The translations under genes were made by a program, and so were the position numbers. The notes beneath the pieces were generated by a model. That model ran no database searches and had not been told where the DNA came from. It worked only from the letters and a program-made list of their open reading frames with translations. A DNA stretch of 64,000 nt from Saprospiraceae bacterium (lineage in GTDB: Bacteria; Bacteroidota; Bacteroidia; Chitinophagales; Saprospiraceae): the NCBI GenBank assembly GCA_019187225.1, contig JABAQQ010000013.1, positions 62,001-126,000 of the forward strand. Reading direction: 5' to 3'. Positions 41,149-51,337 of this stretch are shown piece by piece. The stretch's first letter is position 1. Each line of letters opens with the position of its first letter.

Positions 41149-41224
41149 GCTCTACGGGTTCACTGCTCCAAACCCCTGTCCGCATGAGCCATGTTTTTCA
41201 TCGAAATCTGAATTTTTTTTGTAT

Positions 41225-43546
41225 TTACTCGCGTCTTTGCACCGCCAGTTTTCCTGCCGCCAACTCGTTGCCTCCCGATTCCAGCCGGAACAAATACATC
41301 CCCGACGTCAGCCCCGCAGCGTCCAGTTCAAAAGTATTTGCAGCAAAAGGCTGTGTTCGCACCAACCTCCCCTGCAAGTCGAACAACCGCAGCGTCCCTT
41401 CCGCCGGCGTCGCCGAATGGATGAAAAACGTAGCCTTAGCGAAAGCCGGATTCGGATACACTTCCAACTGCACGCCGGGGCGGAACACCACCGTCGAAAC
41501 GTCGAGGAATTGTTCGCCGACAGTGTGCAGCGTCCGGTTGGTCATGACCGGTGCATTGAAATCGAAGAAAATAGCCGCCTGATTCTCAATGGCAGTATTG
41601 TTCGGCAGCTCGGCTTTGGGCTCGATGCGGAACTTGACATAGCCGTTGGAAGCCGGTTCGTTCACATTGCTGTCGGGCAGCAGAATATTCGCGAACAGGA
41701 ATTGCGCCACACCCGACCCGAGCATTTTGAAATCGTAGGCATGGCTGCTGCTGCCGGGGCGCAGGGTGGTAAGGTCGAGGTATTGCGACAAGGTATCGAG
41801 TATGCGCACCGTGAAAGCCGTATCCGTGCCCGTGTTCTGGAAGCGGATCATATATTCGATCTCGGTGCCTTTCGGGATAAAATGTTCGTCGGACACGCCG
41901 CGCGGGAAACCCTGTTTGTCGTTCGGGTCGTAAGAACCGACATTTTCCTGGCAGTCTTCATCCACGTGTCCCCCCCATTCATTTTCAGGGAATTGCGTGA
42001 CAAATCCCAAACTGAACGTGCCGCTGCCGTTTTCGCCACAACCTTCTACGGCAGCAGTGACGAGGGTATTCCAGGGGTTGTTGGGTGCCTGATCCAAATT
42101 GATTCTCCAGGTGGAGCCATTGGCCGGTATGGTGATGATCTCGCTTTCGCTGCTGCCGAGTTGGATGCTTCCGCCGCTCATTTGCACCATAATGTCTTCG
42201 ATGACGATGTAGTTGACCGGCTCTGTCATGTCTTCGCCCGTATTGGTGATGGTGAAGATCACTTCGCCATTCTGGCATTCGCCTTCCACTTCGAGGTTGG
42301 CGCCGTTCCACTGCGGATTCTCGAAACATAGCGTATCGGGATATATCCGCGCTTCCGAGCAGTGAGTTTGTCCCAGAACGGCGTCGCAACTGGCATTTAC
42401 TACCACATCGAAACTTTCGCATTCGCCCACTCCTACGTTGCCTACCGGGAAGGTATAGGTATTTCCATTGACTGATGACCAGGATATTTCACTGCTTACA
42501 ACAGTCAGGTAAGGATCGAATTCGACATCCACAAAGGCGTCTTCCGCAAGTGCCGTTCCTTTGTTGCAGTAAAAAATCTCATAGGTGCTTTCGAAACACC
42601 GGCGGAGAAAAAGCGCAGACAAGTCCACTTCGAGCAGTGGGCAAGCGACAATTGTTTGCACGGAAAAATCAACTGCCGAGGAATCCAGAAATTCGACCTG
42701 TACCCCATAAACTGTATCGGCACAAATGTCCCATAAGGCATTTGGCGGCGTCAATACGACATCGAAAGTGCCTGCATGCATGGGAATAAAACAATTGCCC
42801 GTGCTGGACGTGGTGCCGGTAAAAACATCGCCAATGCTACCGTAACATGTCACGAGCCAATCCTCTAAAGGAGGTTCGTCCACACCAAGCGCGCAATTCA
42901 GGTCGGTATCAATCCGCACGCGGCATGAGACGCCCGTCGTAGCGAAAGCGCTGCTGCCGTTCACATCGCCGATTTTTACGCCGATAAAATCCTGGCCGCC
43001 GACGTCGCCCGAGAGATTTTCTATGGTGATGGTCTCCGGGAAGGGAAATGGATTTTGTGGATCAGGAAAGATATAATCCGCTCTGACAAAGCGATAGGAG
43101 CTTCCGCACGGCAATTCCGAATAAATCCCCAATATCAATTTTCTTAACTCGATGGTATCGAGCAGTTCCACACTGTTGTCGCAATTCGCGTCGGCAGCTA
43201 TGATCTGATAAGGAGTGGTAAAGGGCAGTTCGCCAAGGATATGCTTCGCAATTAGTACTGCATCAAAAGTGGTAACCCCAAAGAGCGGGTTATCATCTTT
43301 TTGGGGAGCAATGGTGTAGGTATCGCCTAGCGGGACAGTGAACGAATAATTGCCCTGATCGTCCGACATATCGAACCAGTTGCCCCCGCTTTGACTCGTG
43401 AGCTGCACATTGACGTCTTCCAGGCCACTGCCTGCAACGTTGGTAACTCTGCCGGAGATGGTCGCCGTCTGAGACCACATGTTAGCGGCGATTGCAAGCA
43501 TCAAATACAACGCGATTGCCGTTTTGGAGAAGAGATTTATTCGCAT
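41225..43546 (-). CDS. large T9SS-exported protein with dockerin-like and DUF11-like domains (773 aa)
   Basis: A signal peptide (about 1-25, IALYLMLAIAANMWS) is followed by a carboxypeptidase-regulatory-like domain (about 27-90, ISGRVTNVAGSGLEDVNV). A dockerin-like pair of EF-hand-type repeats follows (about 95-150: FDAVLIAKHILG, then DANCDNSVELLDTIELRKLILG). The middle has beta-sandwich segments. A DUF11-like domain reads GTEIEYMIRFQNTGTDTAFTV, then ILDTLSQYLDLTTL. The C-terminal type A T9SS sorting domain reads EVYPNPAFAKATFFI and LFDLQGRLVR. A surface or secreted protein of adhesive type. A near -7 element (CACTTTTG on the minus strand, 43585-43592) lies about 40 bp upstream of the start. 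Confidence 0.88.
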   Translation of the reverse strand: MRINLFSKTAIALYLMLAIAANMWSQTATISGRVTNVAGSGLEDVNVQLTSQSGGNWFDMSDDQGNYSFTVPLGDTYTIAPQKDDNPLFGVTTFDAVLIAKHILGELPFTTPYQIIAADANCDNSVELLDTIELRKLILGIYSELPCGSSYRFVRADYIFPDPQNPFPFPETITIENLSGDVGGQDFIGVKIGDVNGSSAFATTGVSCRVRIDTDLNCALGVDEPPLEDWLVTCYGSIGDVFTGTTSSTGNCFIPMHAGTFDVVLTPPNALWDICADTVYGVQVEFLDSSAVDFSVQTIVACPLLEVDLSALFLRRCFESTYEIFYCNKGTALAEDAFVDVEFDPYLTVVSSEISWSSVNGNTYTFPVGNVGVGECESFDVVVNASCDAVLGQTHCSEARIYPDTLCFENPQWNGANLEVEGECQNGEVIFTITNTGEDMTEPVNYIVIEDIMVQMSGGSIQLGSSESEIITIPANGSTWRINLDQAPNNPWNTLVTAAVEGCGENGSGTFSLGFVTQFPENEWGGHVDEDCQENVGSYDPNDKQGFPRGVSDEHFIPKGTEIEYMIRFQNTGTDTAFTVRILDTLSQYLDLTTLRPGSSSHAYDFKMLGSGVAQFLFANILLPDSNVNEPASNGYVKFRIEPKAELPNNTAIENQAAIFFDFNAPVMTNRTLHTVGEQFLDVSTVVFRPGVQLEVYPNPAFAKATFFIHSATPAEGTLRLFDLQGRLVRTQPFAANTFELDAAGLTSGMYLFRLESGGNELAAGKLAVQRRE

Positions 43547-43760
43547 GGGAAATCCGTTTTGGTTAAAAGAAAAATTTCATGGTACAAAAGTGGGAGCAAG
43601 CATGCAGCACGACAAAGACAAATTTTGGAGTTTGTAACAATTTTATTTTAAAGGATTTTACATAAATTATTTATTATCATTAATTTATATCATTTTTTTG
43701 TCTACCCTTCTAACTTCATGGAAGTCGTGTTTTTTCAAAAAATATCGTTTTTTTTGCAGG

Positions 43761-45167
43761 ATGGAAAAAAGCCGCCTGCTCCGACTGTTGCGCACACTCT
43801 CGAAAGAGGAATTGCGCGGATTGAAAAAATTCGTCCGCAATCCCTTTTTCAACCAGCGCAGCGAAGTGCCTGCGCTGCTCGATGTATTGGAAAAGTCGCT
43901 GAAAACCGACCGGACAGCACCCGGCAAGGAACAAACATACCGGCAGATATTCGGTAAAGAAGCGTACAACGACCACCGGGTGCGCTTAGCCATGAGTTTT
44001 TTGTATCAACTCACGGGGCAATTCCTCGCCGTACAGGATTTTTTACAAGACTCCCCCCGCTACCAGCGTCGCCTCGCGTCAATTTTCCGCCGGCGTCATT
44101 TACCGGATCAGTTCGCCAAAACCTGGGAAGATGCCAACGCTGCCCAACAGCGCATTCCTGTCCGCAACGCCGATTTTTTTGAAGAAAATTACCAATTGTT
44201 GCTGGAAAAACACCGTTTTGCCGTGGAAACGCAGACATTCGGCGATCTCGATTTTCAGGAACTGTCCGACCGGCTGGACAATGCCTTTCTGGCCCGAAAA
44301 CTCTGGCAGGCCTGTTTTATGCTCTCGCACCAGTCGGTATCGGGCACTGTATACCGTTTCGGATTGCTCGACGCTGCGTTGGCTCATATCGGGCAAACCA
44401 ACGCGCTCGATATTCCGGCTATTTCCATATATTACCACTGTTACCGGGCATTGACCGATCCGGCAGAAAAAGTGCATTTCCAACAATTCAAATTCCATTT
44501 GACGCAATCCGCCGATTTGTTCCCGCCGGAGGAATTGCGCGACCTCTACATCCTTGCCATCAACTTTTGCATCCGCCAATACAATGCCGGCAATCAGGAT
44601 TATCTCGCCGAACAATTTGAACTTTACCAGGAAGGTTTCGCCAAAAAATACTTTCTCACGGAAGGTTCGCTGTCGCGCTACACCTATCAAAACGCCGCCA
44701 CCATCGGCCTCGTCCTGCACGAACTGGAATGGGTCGAGCGCTTCGTCCACGACTACCGCCCCGCGCTGAAGGAAGAGCAGCGGGAGGGATTGTTCAGCTT
44801 CAACCTGGCACGGCTGGAATACCAGCGTCGCGACCTGGGCAAAGCATTGCAATTCCTGCAAAAAGCCGAGTACAAAGACCTGATGCTCAGTCTGGCCGCC
44901 AAGACGCTGCAAATGAAAATCTTTTACGAGTTACAGGAATTCGATCTGCTGGAATCGCACCTGCAGGCCATTCGCGCTTTTATCCGCCGGAAGAAAGTAA
45001 TGGGCTATCACCGGGAAAACTACCTGAACACGGTGAATTTCACGCAAAAACTGTTGGAAACCAATTTGTATGATAAAGAAGAACGGGCAGCGCTGCGCCG
45101 GGAAATCGAGGCGACCAAGGCAGTGGCGGAAAAGGAATGGCTACTGAAAATGATGAATGATGAATGA
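43761..45167 (+). CDS. cytoplasmic helical-repeat protein of unknown function (468 aa)
   Basis: The ATG at 43761 gives MEKSRLLRLLRTLSKEELRGLKKFVRNPFF, a start I have seen in uncharacterised proteins of Saprospiria and relatives; an upstream in-frame start at 43698 seems spurious. The protein has no signal peptide or membrane segment. It is nearly all alpha-helical, with amphipathic repeats of TPR-like spacing (for example LARLEYQRRDLGKALQFLQKAEYKD). I find no enzyme motif. It is convergent with the next gene, separated by 4 bp. In genomes of this group such proteins are often encoded near large secreted proteins, but no role is known. Confidence 0.75.
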   Translation: MEKSRLLRLLRTLSKEELRGLKKFVRNPFFNQRSEVPALLDVLEKSLKTDRTAPGKEQTYRQIFGKEAYNDHRVRLAMSFLYQLTGQFLAVQDFLQDSPRYQRRLASIFRRRHLPDQFAKTWEDANAAQQRIPVRNADFFEENYQLLLEKHRFAVETQTFGDLDFQELSDRLDNAFLARKLWQACFMLSHQSVSGTVYRFGLLDAALAHIGQTNALDIPAISIYYHCYRALTDPAEKVHFQQFKFHLTQSADLFPPEELRDLYILAINFCIRQYNAGNQDYLAEQFELYQEGFAKKYFLTEGSLSRYTYQNAATIGLVLHELEWVERFVHDYRPALKEEQREGLFSFNLARLEYQRRDLGKALQFLQKAEYKDLMLSLAAKTLQMKIFYELQEFDLLESHLQAIRAFIRRKKVMGYHRENYLNTVNFTQKLLETNLYDKEERAALRREIEATKAVAEKEWLLKMMNDE

Positions 45168-45171
45168 TGAA

Positions 45172-45828
45172 TTACTTCTTTTTTGTCCGTTTTCCGGGCT
45201 TTTCTTCCCCAATAGACACGTTCCAGTAAATTTCTTTCAAGGGCATTTTTATACCCAGTGTGACCAATTCCACCTTAGCATCCAGTCCCTCGGCAGTTTC
45301 GTTGATGAACCATCTGCCATTTTGCTTCACGAATGTCTCCACGCGAGGCGCGTTTTGCGAGACCAAAACATATTCTTCAAATGAAGGCAGCGTGCGATAG
45401 CGGGCAAATTTTTCACCCCGGTCATAGGATTCGGAACCGTCGGAAAGAACCTCGACAATGAGCGTGGGATTCAAAAGCAACCCGACGGGGTGTTCTATTG
45501 AAAAGTTCGCCTTCCCAACCACGACTACCGCGTCGGGCATCACGCCTTTGTTAAAAGTTGGTATATGTATACGGATATCGCTGTTGAAAACCCGGCACGA
45601 TTTCTTAGATTGCCGTGCCAATATTCCCAACACCATAACAATCGATGCTTTTATTTCGCTGTGTGGAGGAGTCCCGCCTGCCATAGGTATCAGTTTTCCG
45701 TTATCGAATTCATGGTTCACCAATGAGTTTTCTTCCATGGCGAGGTATTCCTCGATGGTATAAAGCCGCTCTTTCGGCTTGTCCTTCTTCGTTGGCAACT
45801 TTGGCGAAACAGCCGTCACTCCGTTCAT
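45172..45828 (-). CDS. Uma2-family (DUF820) restriction-endonuclease-fold protein
   Basis: 218 residues with the PD-(D/E)XK-type Uma2 pattern: YTIEEYLAMEE, Glu40 in HEFDNGKLIPM, PHSEIK, Asp99 in MPDAVVV, then Glu126 in LIVEVLSDGSESYDRGEKFARYR. Active-site acids appear intact. These proteins are very common in Cyanobacteria and Bacteroidota; their biological role is unknown, and they are often multi-copy. The C-terminus is basic (GKRTKKK). Convergent with the preceding gene; the gap to paaZ holds a 9-mer tandem array. Confidence 0.88.
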   Translation of the reverse strand: MNGVTAVSPKLPTKKDKPKERLYTIEEYLAMEENSLVNHEFDNGKLIPMAGGTPPHSEIKASIVMVLGILARQSKKSCRVFNSDIRIHIPTFNKGVMPDAVVVVGKANFSIEHPVGLLLNPTLIVEVLSDGSESYDRGEKFARYRTLPSFEEYVLVSQNAPRVETFVKQNGRWFINETAEGLDAKVELVTLGIKMPLKEIYWNVSIGEEKPGKRTKKK

Positions 45829-45867
45829 AATCTGAATTTTTGCGCAAGTTAAAACTTTTTCAACAAC

Positions 45868-45921
45868 ATCAAACCACTCAAACCTCTCAAACCACTCAAA
45901 CCACTCAAACTTCTTAAACCC
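45868..45921. repeat. 9-mer tandem array overlapping the paaZ stop
   Basis: Six units based on CTCAAACCA; the last one contains the paaZ stop codon (45914-45916), so the final paaZ codons belong to the array. Confidence 0.85.
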
Positions 45922-47968
45922 TTTTTCTCACCATCGTCAAAATCGTCGCCACCGCCACCGTCTCGCCCGTTTCGTCGTACACATCCACGAGCCATTTCAC
46001 GATGCCACGCGGAATGGCCGCCACGCCTTCCTTCGACGGATCGGTCTCCTGATCAATCTTTTCTTTCACCGTCAGTTTTACACCGATCGTCATGCCGGGG
46101 TAAACCGGTTTGGTGAACCGGCACTCGTCGAGACCGTAATTGAGCAAAACGGGCCCTTTTTTAGCATCTACGAACAGGCCGGCAGCTTTGGAGAGCACGA
46201 AATAGCCGTGCGCCACGCGGCGGGTAAAGGGCGTGCCTTCGAGCGCGGTTTCGTCCATGTGCGCATAAAAATTGTCGCCGCTGACGTTGGCGAAATTGTG
46301 AATATCCGCCTCAGAAACAGTGTGTTTGGCGGTAATCAGCGTCTCGCCGACAAACAGATCTTCGAAGTGTTTTTTGAACGGGTGGACGGGCGTTTCGGTC
46401 TGCGCCCCGCCAACCTGGTATTGGTTCGTGACCGCCGTGAGGTCGGTCGGGTGGCCCTGAATGGCCGTGCGCTGGAGGTAGTGCAACACGCCGCGCATCC
46501 CCCCCATTTCTTCGCCGCCCCCCGCGCGACCGGGGCCGCCGTGTACGAGCAAAGGCATCGGCGAGCCGTGTCCCGTGCTTTCTTTCGCTGAAGTTCGATT
46601 CAAAATATGAATCCGCCCGTGAAACGCCGCTGCTTCCAGCACGTATTCGCGCATCGTTTTCGGGTCGATCGTGCAGATGGTGGACACAAGCGAGCCCTTG
46701 CCCATGTTCGCCAGTTCGATGGCCTCCTGCATTGATTTATAGGGCATTAAGGTGGAAACCGGTCCGAAACACTCCGTTTCGTGCGTGAGTTTTTTGGAAA
46801 ATGGCCGATCGTTCAAAAGCAAAACGGGGGGAATGAAAGCGCCTTTCTCCCGCTCCGCACCGACGACCTCGAAGGCTTCCAAATTGCCGGCCACGACGGG
46901 GGTTTCTTTCGTGAGCAATGCCAGTTTTTCCCGGACGCGTTCCAGTTGTTGACGGTTGATGAGCGCCCCCATGCGCACGCCTTCCACTGCCGGATCGCCG
47001 ACAACGGTTTTTGCCAACTCCTTCGAGAGGGCTTTTTGAACTTCCTCCAGCAGGTTTTCAGGCACGATGATGCGTCGGATCGCCGTGCATTTTTGTCCTG
47101 CCTTGGTCACGATCTCGCGGCGGCATTCTTTGATAAACAGGTCGAATTCGGGCGTTCCCGGCACGGCGTCTTCAGCCAGAATGGCGGCGTTCAAAGAATC
47201 GGCTTCCATAGTGAAGGGCACGCTGTGTTCGATGATGGTCGGGTGCGCCCGCAGTTTGCGACCCGTTTCCGCCGAACCGGTGAACGTCACCACGTCCTGA
47301 CTTTGAACGGGATCGAGGATGCCGCGCCCCGTGCCGACGACGAGTTGCAGGGCTCCTTCCGGCAAAATGCCCGATGCGATGATGTCGCGCACCATGGCTT
47401 CGGTCAGGAACGAGGTTTGCTCGCTGGGCTTCACCACCGCCGGAACGCCCGCCATGAGATTGACGGCGATTTTTTCCAGCATCCCCCAGATCGGAAAATT
47501 GAAGGCATTGATATGGACGGCCACGCCGCGTTTCGGCACGAGTATGTGGTGGCCGATAAAGGTGTTTTCTTTGGAAAGCCGCACGGTTTCACCTTCGACA
47601 TAATAGGTTTCATTAGGGAAGCGCCGCCGCAAACTGCTGTTGGCGAAGAGGTTCCCGATGCCGCCTTCGATGTCCACCCACGAATCCACGCGGGTTGCGC
47701 CGGTCATGTGCGATACCTGGTAATATTTTTCTTTCCGATCTAAGAGATAGAGTGCCAATGCTTTGAGCATGCGGCCGCGCTCGTGGAAAGTCATATGGCG
47801 CAGGGCCGGGTTGCCGGTTCTGCGGCCGTATTCGAGGATAGCGGCGAAATCCAGTCCTTCGCTGCTGGCGGTGCTGATGAGTTCGCCGCTGATCGCGTGG
47901 TATTGAGGCATGCCGTCTCCGGAGCCGGGCATCCATTGACCGAGGATGTAGTTTTGAAGTTGTTGCAT
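45914..47968 (-). CDS. paaZ: bifunctional oxepin-CoA hydrolase / semialdehyde dehydrogenase PaaZ
   Basis: Ring-opening step of aerobic phenylacetate degradation. The C-terminal (R)-hydratase domain hydrolyses oxepin-CoA and the N-terminal aldehyde dehydrogenase oxidises the resulting aldehyde with NADP+. The 684-residue length matches PaaZ. Dehydrogenase domain (about 1-515): [29 protein letters not shown], the general-base Glu in FTMEADSLN and the nucleophile Cys in [11 protein letters not shown]. Hydratase (MaoC) domain (about 545-684): [18 protein letters not shown] with Asp and His in the usual places. The start at 47968 is preferred to one at 48010 because a perfect -7 element lies at 48008-48015 and [12 protein letters not shown] is the family start. 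No other paa genes are in the window. Confidence 0.94.
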   Translation of the reverse strand: MQQLQNYILGQWMPGSGDGMPQYHAISGELISTASSEGLDFAAILEYGRRTGNPALRHMTFHERGRMLKALALYLLDRKEKYYQVSHMTGATRVDSWVDIEGGIGNLFANSSLRRRFPNETYYVEGETVRLSKENTFIGHHILVPKRGVAVHINAFNFPIWGMLEKIAVNLMAGVPAVVKPSEQTSFLTEAMVRDIIASGILPEGALQLVVGTGRGILDPVQSQDVVTFTGSAETGRKLRAHPTIIEHSVPFTMEADSLNAAILAEDAVPGTPEFDLFIKECRREIVTKAGQKCTAIRRIIVPENLLEEVQKALSKELAKTVVGDPAVEGVRMGALINRQQLERVREKLALLTKETPVVAGNLEAFEVVGAEREKGAFIPPVLLLNDRPFSKKLTHETECFGPVSTLMPYKSMQEAIELANMGKGSLVSTICTIDPKTMREYVLEAAAFHGRIHILNRTSAKESTGHGSPMPLLVHGGPGRAGGGEEMGGMRGVLHYLQRTAIQGHPTDLTAVTNQYQVGGAQTETPVHPFKKHFEDLFVGETLITAKHTVSEADIHNFANVSGDNFYAHMDETALEGTPFTRRVAHGYFVLSKAAGLFVDAKKGPVLLNYGLDECRFTKPVYPGMTIGVKLTVKEKIDQETDPSKEGVAAIPRGIVKWLVDVYDETGETVAVATILTMVRKRV

Positions 47969-48007
47969 GGTGGAGATGGTTAGAGAGCGGTTTTGGGATT
48001 GGGCGGG

Positions 48008-48015
48008 CAAAGGTA
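48008..48015 (-). promoter_or_regulatory. -7 element of paaZ
   Basis: TACCTTTG on the minus strand, perfect TAnnTTTG, about 40 bp ahead of the paaZ start at 47968. Together with the family start it decides the start codon. Confidence 0.55.
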
Positions 48016-48137
48016 GGAAAGATGGAGTGTTTGTTTTACTCAGCCAGTGACCCGGTTCACTCGTAAAAAGGACGTGCTCACACGATGGAGGCGTCGAAAT
48101 TTAGCGGTATTCCGACCTTTGTCCAAAATTCAAATTT

Positions 48138-51100
48138 ATGCTTTCACGTAGTTCCACGCTGTTCGTTTTTCTGTTTTCATATTCAGTTGCTTACCCGCAG
48201 TGGGTCGAGTTGGAGAACCTCCCGAGTTGGGGAATCGAAGCATCGTACAAAATGGGTGATGTGCTGTGGGTCGGCACTTCCAATGGTTTATACTCGTCGG
48301 TTGACACGGGGAGAACTTTTAGAATGGAGGAGGCTTTGCCGAGAGGGCTTGATGTAGTAGGGATCAAAGAAATGAATGGAGAATTATTGGTATTAGGCAA
48401 GCAATTTTTGGAACAAAAGGCTGATCTACTTTTGTGTAAATTGATCAATGGAGGTAAGCATTGGCAAATCATTCCCACAGGAATTCTACCTCATCGTACC
48501 ATAAGATTTGAAGTGATAAATGACAGAATTTATATTGGAGTTTGTCCAGTAAACATAGGGACTTGTTTTCTTTATCGCTCAGACGACAATGGTAGCACCT
48601 TTAAACAAATTAGCGTTCACCCATTTATCAGTATGATAACTGGTCAAGATTCAATTGTCTTAGCATTGAGTTATAAAGTTCTTTACATTTCGTACAACTA
48701 TGGCGAGAATTTTAGTAAAATTTATGGAGAGTTGAACATTGACAACAGTCTGCGCCAAGTCTTCATTCGTGATTCCACATTGCTGATGACAACCTATTTT
48801 GGAGAGTTCCTAACTTCTGAAAATCTAGGAGAAACTTGGGATACAACAGGAACTCCATTTCTGGGAGTTTGGTGGCTTTATGAAATTCCTGACACTGATT
48901 CGATTTACATCTACGAAGATGGGAAACATTATTTTTCTGATGATTTTTATCAAACATGGGAGTTTATTGGGAATGATGAACCTTACAACGTAAATATACC
49001 CGGTAGACTTTACAATTTTGGAAATCGCAGGATAAAATCAGAGAGAAGGCTTTACCTTGACCAAGCGGATGGAAATTGGGAACCAATTGATCAAGGCATG
49101 TTCAATGGCATTGTCGCCGGCTTGCGTACCGATGGGAAAAGTATAGTTGCATTTATTAATGGTGAAATCTGCAGATCATCTGATCTGGGCTCTTCATGGA
49201 ACCGCATAAACCCTCCTAATGCCAATAGTAATGGATGGTATGAGTTGGCTTTACATGATAATTGGGTTTATTTATATAACTTCTGGGATATCTATGCAAC
49301 ACCTGATAATGGTATTACTTGGAAAAAGATTTACTTCGATAAGCCAGAATGGTTATGGAACGACGAAAGTACTGTCTACTTTCTGCGAGATACCTCAGCT
49401 TTATACCGTGTTGATGGCGAAATGCTAACACTTATTTCCGATGACCTGCCTGGGTATTCTTTTGGTTTTTGCCCTGTCGAAGACGGCTATTGGCATCTTG
49501 ACAAGGGATATAATCTGTATTTTTTACCTAAAGGAGGCACACAATGGGAATTCAAAACTCAAGTCCGAAATGGTTCAATGTCAAGCCGAGTTCAATTAAA
49601 GTGTTATAAGGATTTAATTATATTTACCCAGCACGGGACAATTTTCACCTCTTATGATAATGGCACAACATGGAATGAGTACAACCTCCCAGTCCTCAAT
49701 CACGTCGCCAGTAAGCCTGGTACGATAAATCGACATAATGGCTCCCTCTACATTGGTGGCCAACATCCTTATGCGGGCGTAATGGTCAGCCACGATAAGG
49801 GCGCAACATGGTCTTTCTTTAATGGAAATCTGGAAAACACCTATATCGAAAACATGATCTTGTCAGGTGATAGACTATACGCAAACATGGAAGATTTCGG
49901 CGGCCTCTGGTCTCGCTCCCTGAAAGGCACTCTCGTCTCCGGCAAAGTATTCTCCGACGTTAACAGCAATCATATTTTTGACCGTCACGAAAAACCGGTA
50001 GCAAACATTCCAGTGATTGCCCGACCCTCAAATAAGGCCACACGGACAGACTCTAATGGCTTCTATTTGCTCGAATTGCCTTTGGGTGATACTTTATCAG
50101 TAGTCACAGCATCGGCGTACGATGAAGTTGAGCCGGATTTGGCAGTTGCTTCAAATGGAGCGTTCCGGCAAGATTTTGCAATTCAACCCCAAGACGTTGT
50201 TCATGACGCAGGCGTTTTTATCGGGCCCACAAGCGAAATCAATAAACTTACTTCAGTCAAGTTCAAAGTGACTGCGATTAATTCCGGCACGATGCCTCTT
50301 GCCAATTCGCAGTTGATATTGCATTTGCCTCGAAACTGGAAGTTTTACAAAGCGAACCCTGCACCCACAAGCGTTGAGACAGATTCCGTCAGATGGGCCT
50401 TTGCTGACCTGCCAGCAGGAAAAAGTGTCACAATTCAAATAGAGGCAGTAGCGATTCAAATCGTGCCTGGACAGACTGAGAAGATTTATGCAAGGATAAA
50501 TGCTGACCAAGCCGACACATATCCTTTCAACAATTCATTTGTCCGGGAATGTATGCTGGGCAATCCGATTCTCCCGCTGAGCAAGGAGGTGTTTCCAACC
50601 CCCTATTTACACCCTGATTACTCGGCCTTGAATCAGCGACTGGAGTACTCGATAATTTTTGATTACCCACAAACGAACGGACTCCCCTTCACCATTAGCG
50701 ACACGCTCAGTCCGTATCTGAATTTGCAAACGTTTGCGCTCACCTATTCGGATGTGCCATGCACCTGGGAAATTTTGGATAACAGGGTAATTCGTTTCAC
50801 TTTTACGCCCGACGGAATTCCGAAACAGCAGCGGGTCGTTCGTTTTTCTATTGAGCCTGAAAAAGGATTGCCGGTAGGAACTCTCATGACAAACACTGCC
50901 ATGCTGGAATCCCCACAACACAGCCCCATTGTTTCGCTTCCCGCAGTCGCTGAGATAAATTATCCTTGGCCACAGTGGAAATCTCCGGGTAACCCTGGGC
51001 AACTGCAATGTTATCCAAACCCGGCCGGTAATTTTTCGGTGGCCACTTGGTCAAAGCCGTTGTCCAAAGATGGATTAGTAGAAGTATATAATACTCAGGG

Positions 51101-51239
51101 ACAACTGACTAGCTCGCATCAAATCGGGTATGGGTCAAGCCAGTTCTGGCTTCCCACTGATGTTTTCCCATCCGGCCTGTATTTCATCAGAATAGTCGCA
51201 GAAGAACAAAAGTATGTTGGGAAGTTGATTGTTGAGTGA
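48138..51239 (+). CDS. T9SS-exported beta-propeller (BNR/VPS10-like) protein (1033 aa)
   Basis: A signal peptide (to about 20) leads into a long series of beta-propeller-type repeats with Asp-box-like words. Examples are LWVGTSNGLYSSVDTGRTF, LYRSDDNGSTFKQI, SSDLGSSWNRI, DNGITWKKIYF, DNGTTWNEY and DKGATWSFFNG. These resemble sialidase/Vps10/photosynthesis-assembly-factor propellers. After about residue 590 come a SdrD/SpaA-like domain (LVSGKVFSDVNSNHIFDRHEKP) and DUF11-like domains. A type A T9SS sorting domain ends it (QCYPNPAGNFSV, VEVYNTQGQLTSS, FPSGLYFIRIV). The first 2 kb are visibly richer in A/T, with A/T-ending codons, than the neighbouring genes. Confidence 0.87.
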   Translation: MLSRSSTLFVFLFSYSVAYPQWVELENLPSWGIEASYKMGDVLWVGTSNGLYSSVDTGRTFRMEEALPRGLDVVGIKEMNGELLVLGKQFLEQKADLLLCKLINGGKHWQIIPTGILPHRTIRFEVINDRIYIGVCPVNIGTCFLYRSDDNGSTFKQISVHPFISMITGQDSIVLALSYKVLYISYNYGENFSKIYGELNIDNSLRQVFIRDSTLLMTTYFGEFLTSENLGETWDTTGTPFLGVWWLYEIPDTDSIYIYEDGKHYFSDDFYQTWEFIGNDEPYNVNIPGRLYNFGNRRIKSERRLYLDQADGNWEPIDQGMFNGIVAGLRTDGKSIVAFINGEICRSSDLGSSWNRINPPNANSNGWYELALHDNWVYLYNFWDIYATPDNGITWKKIYFDKPEWLWNDESTVYFLRDTSALYRVDGEMLTLISDDLPGYSFGFCPVEDGYWHLDKGYNLYFLPKGGTQWEFKTQVRNGSMSSRVQLKCYKDLIIFTQHGTIFTSYDNGTTWNEYNLPVLNHVASKPGTINRHNGSLYIGGQHPYAGVMVSHDKGATWSFFNGNLENTYIENMILSGDRLYANMEDFGGLWSRSLKGTLVSGKVFSDVNSNHIFDRHEKPVANIPVIARPSNKATRTDSNGFYLLELPLGDTLSVVTASAYDEVEPDLAVASNGAFRQDFAIQPQDVVHDAGVFIGPTSEINKLTSVKFKVTAINSGTMPLANSQLILHLPRNWKFYKANPAPTSVETDSVRWAFADLPAGKSVTIQIEAVAIQIVPGQTEKIYARINADQADTYPFNNSFVRECMLGNPILPLSKEVFPTPYLHPDYSALNQRLEYSIIFDYPQTNGLPFTISDTLSPYLNLQTFALTYSDVPCTWEILDNRVIRFTFTPDGIPKQQRVVRFSIEPEKGLPVGTLMTNTAMLESPQHSPIVSLPAVAEINYPWPQWKSPGNPGQLQCYPNPAGNFSVATWSKPLSKDGLVEVYNTQGQLTSSHQIGYGSSQFWLPTDVFPSGLYFIRIVAEEQKYVGKLIVE

Positions 51240-51337
51240 GTCAGAAATTTTTCAAGCCTTTATCGTGCAGAAAAACCGCATTATCAGTTTTTTTCGCCCA
51301 ATTTTCACAAAAAACCTACTTTTCCCCAAAAATACCC

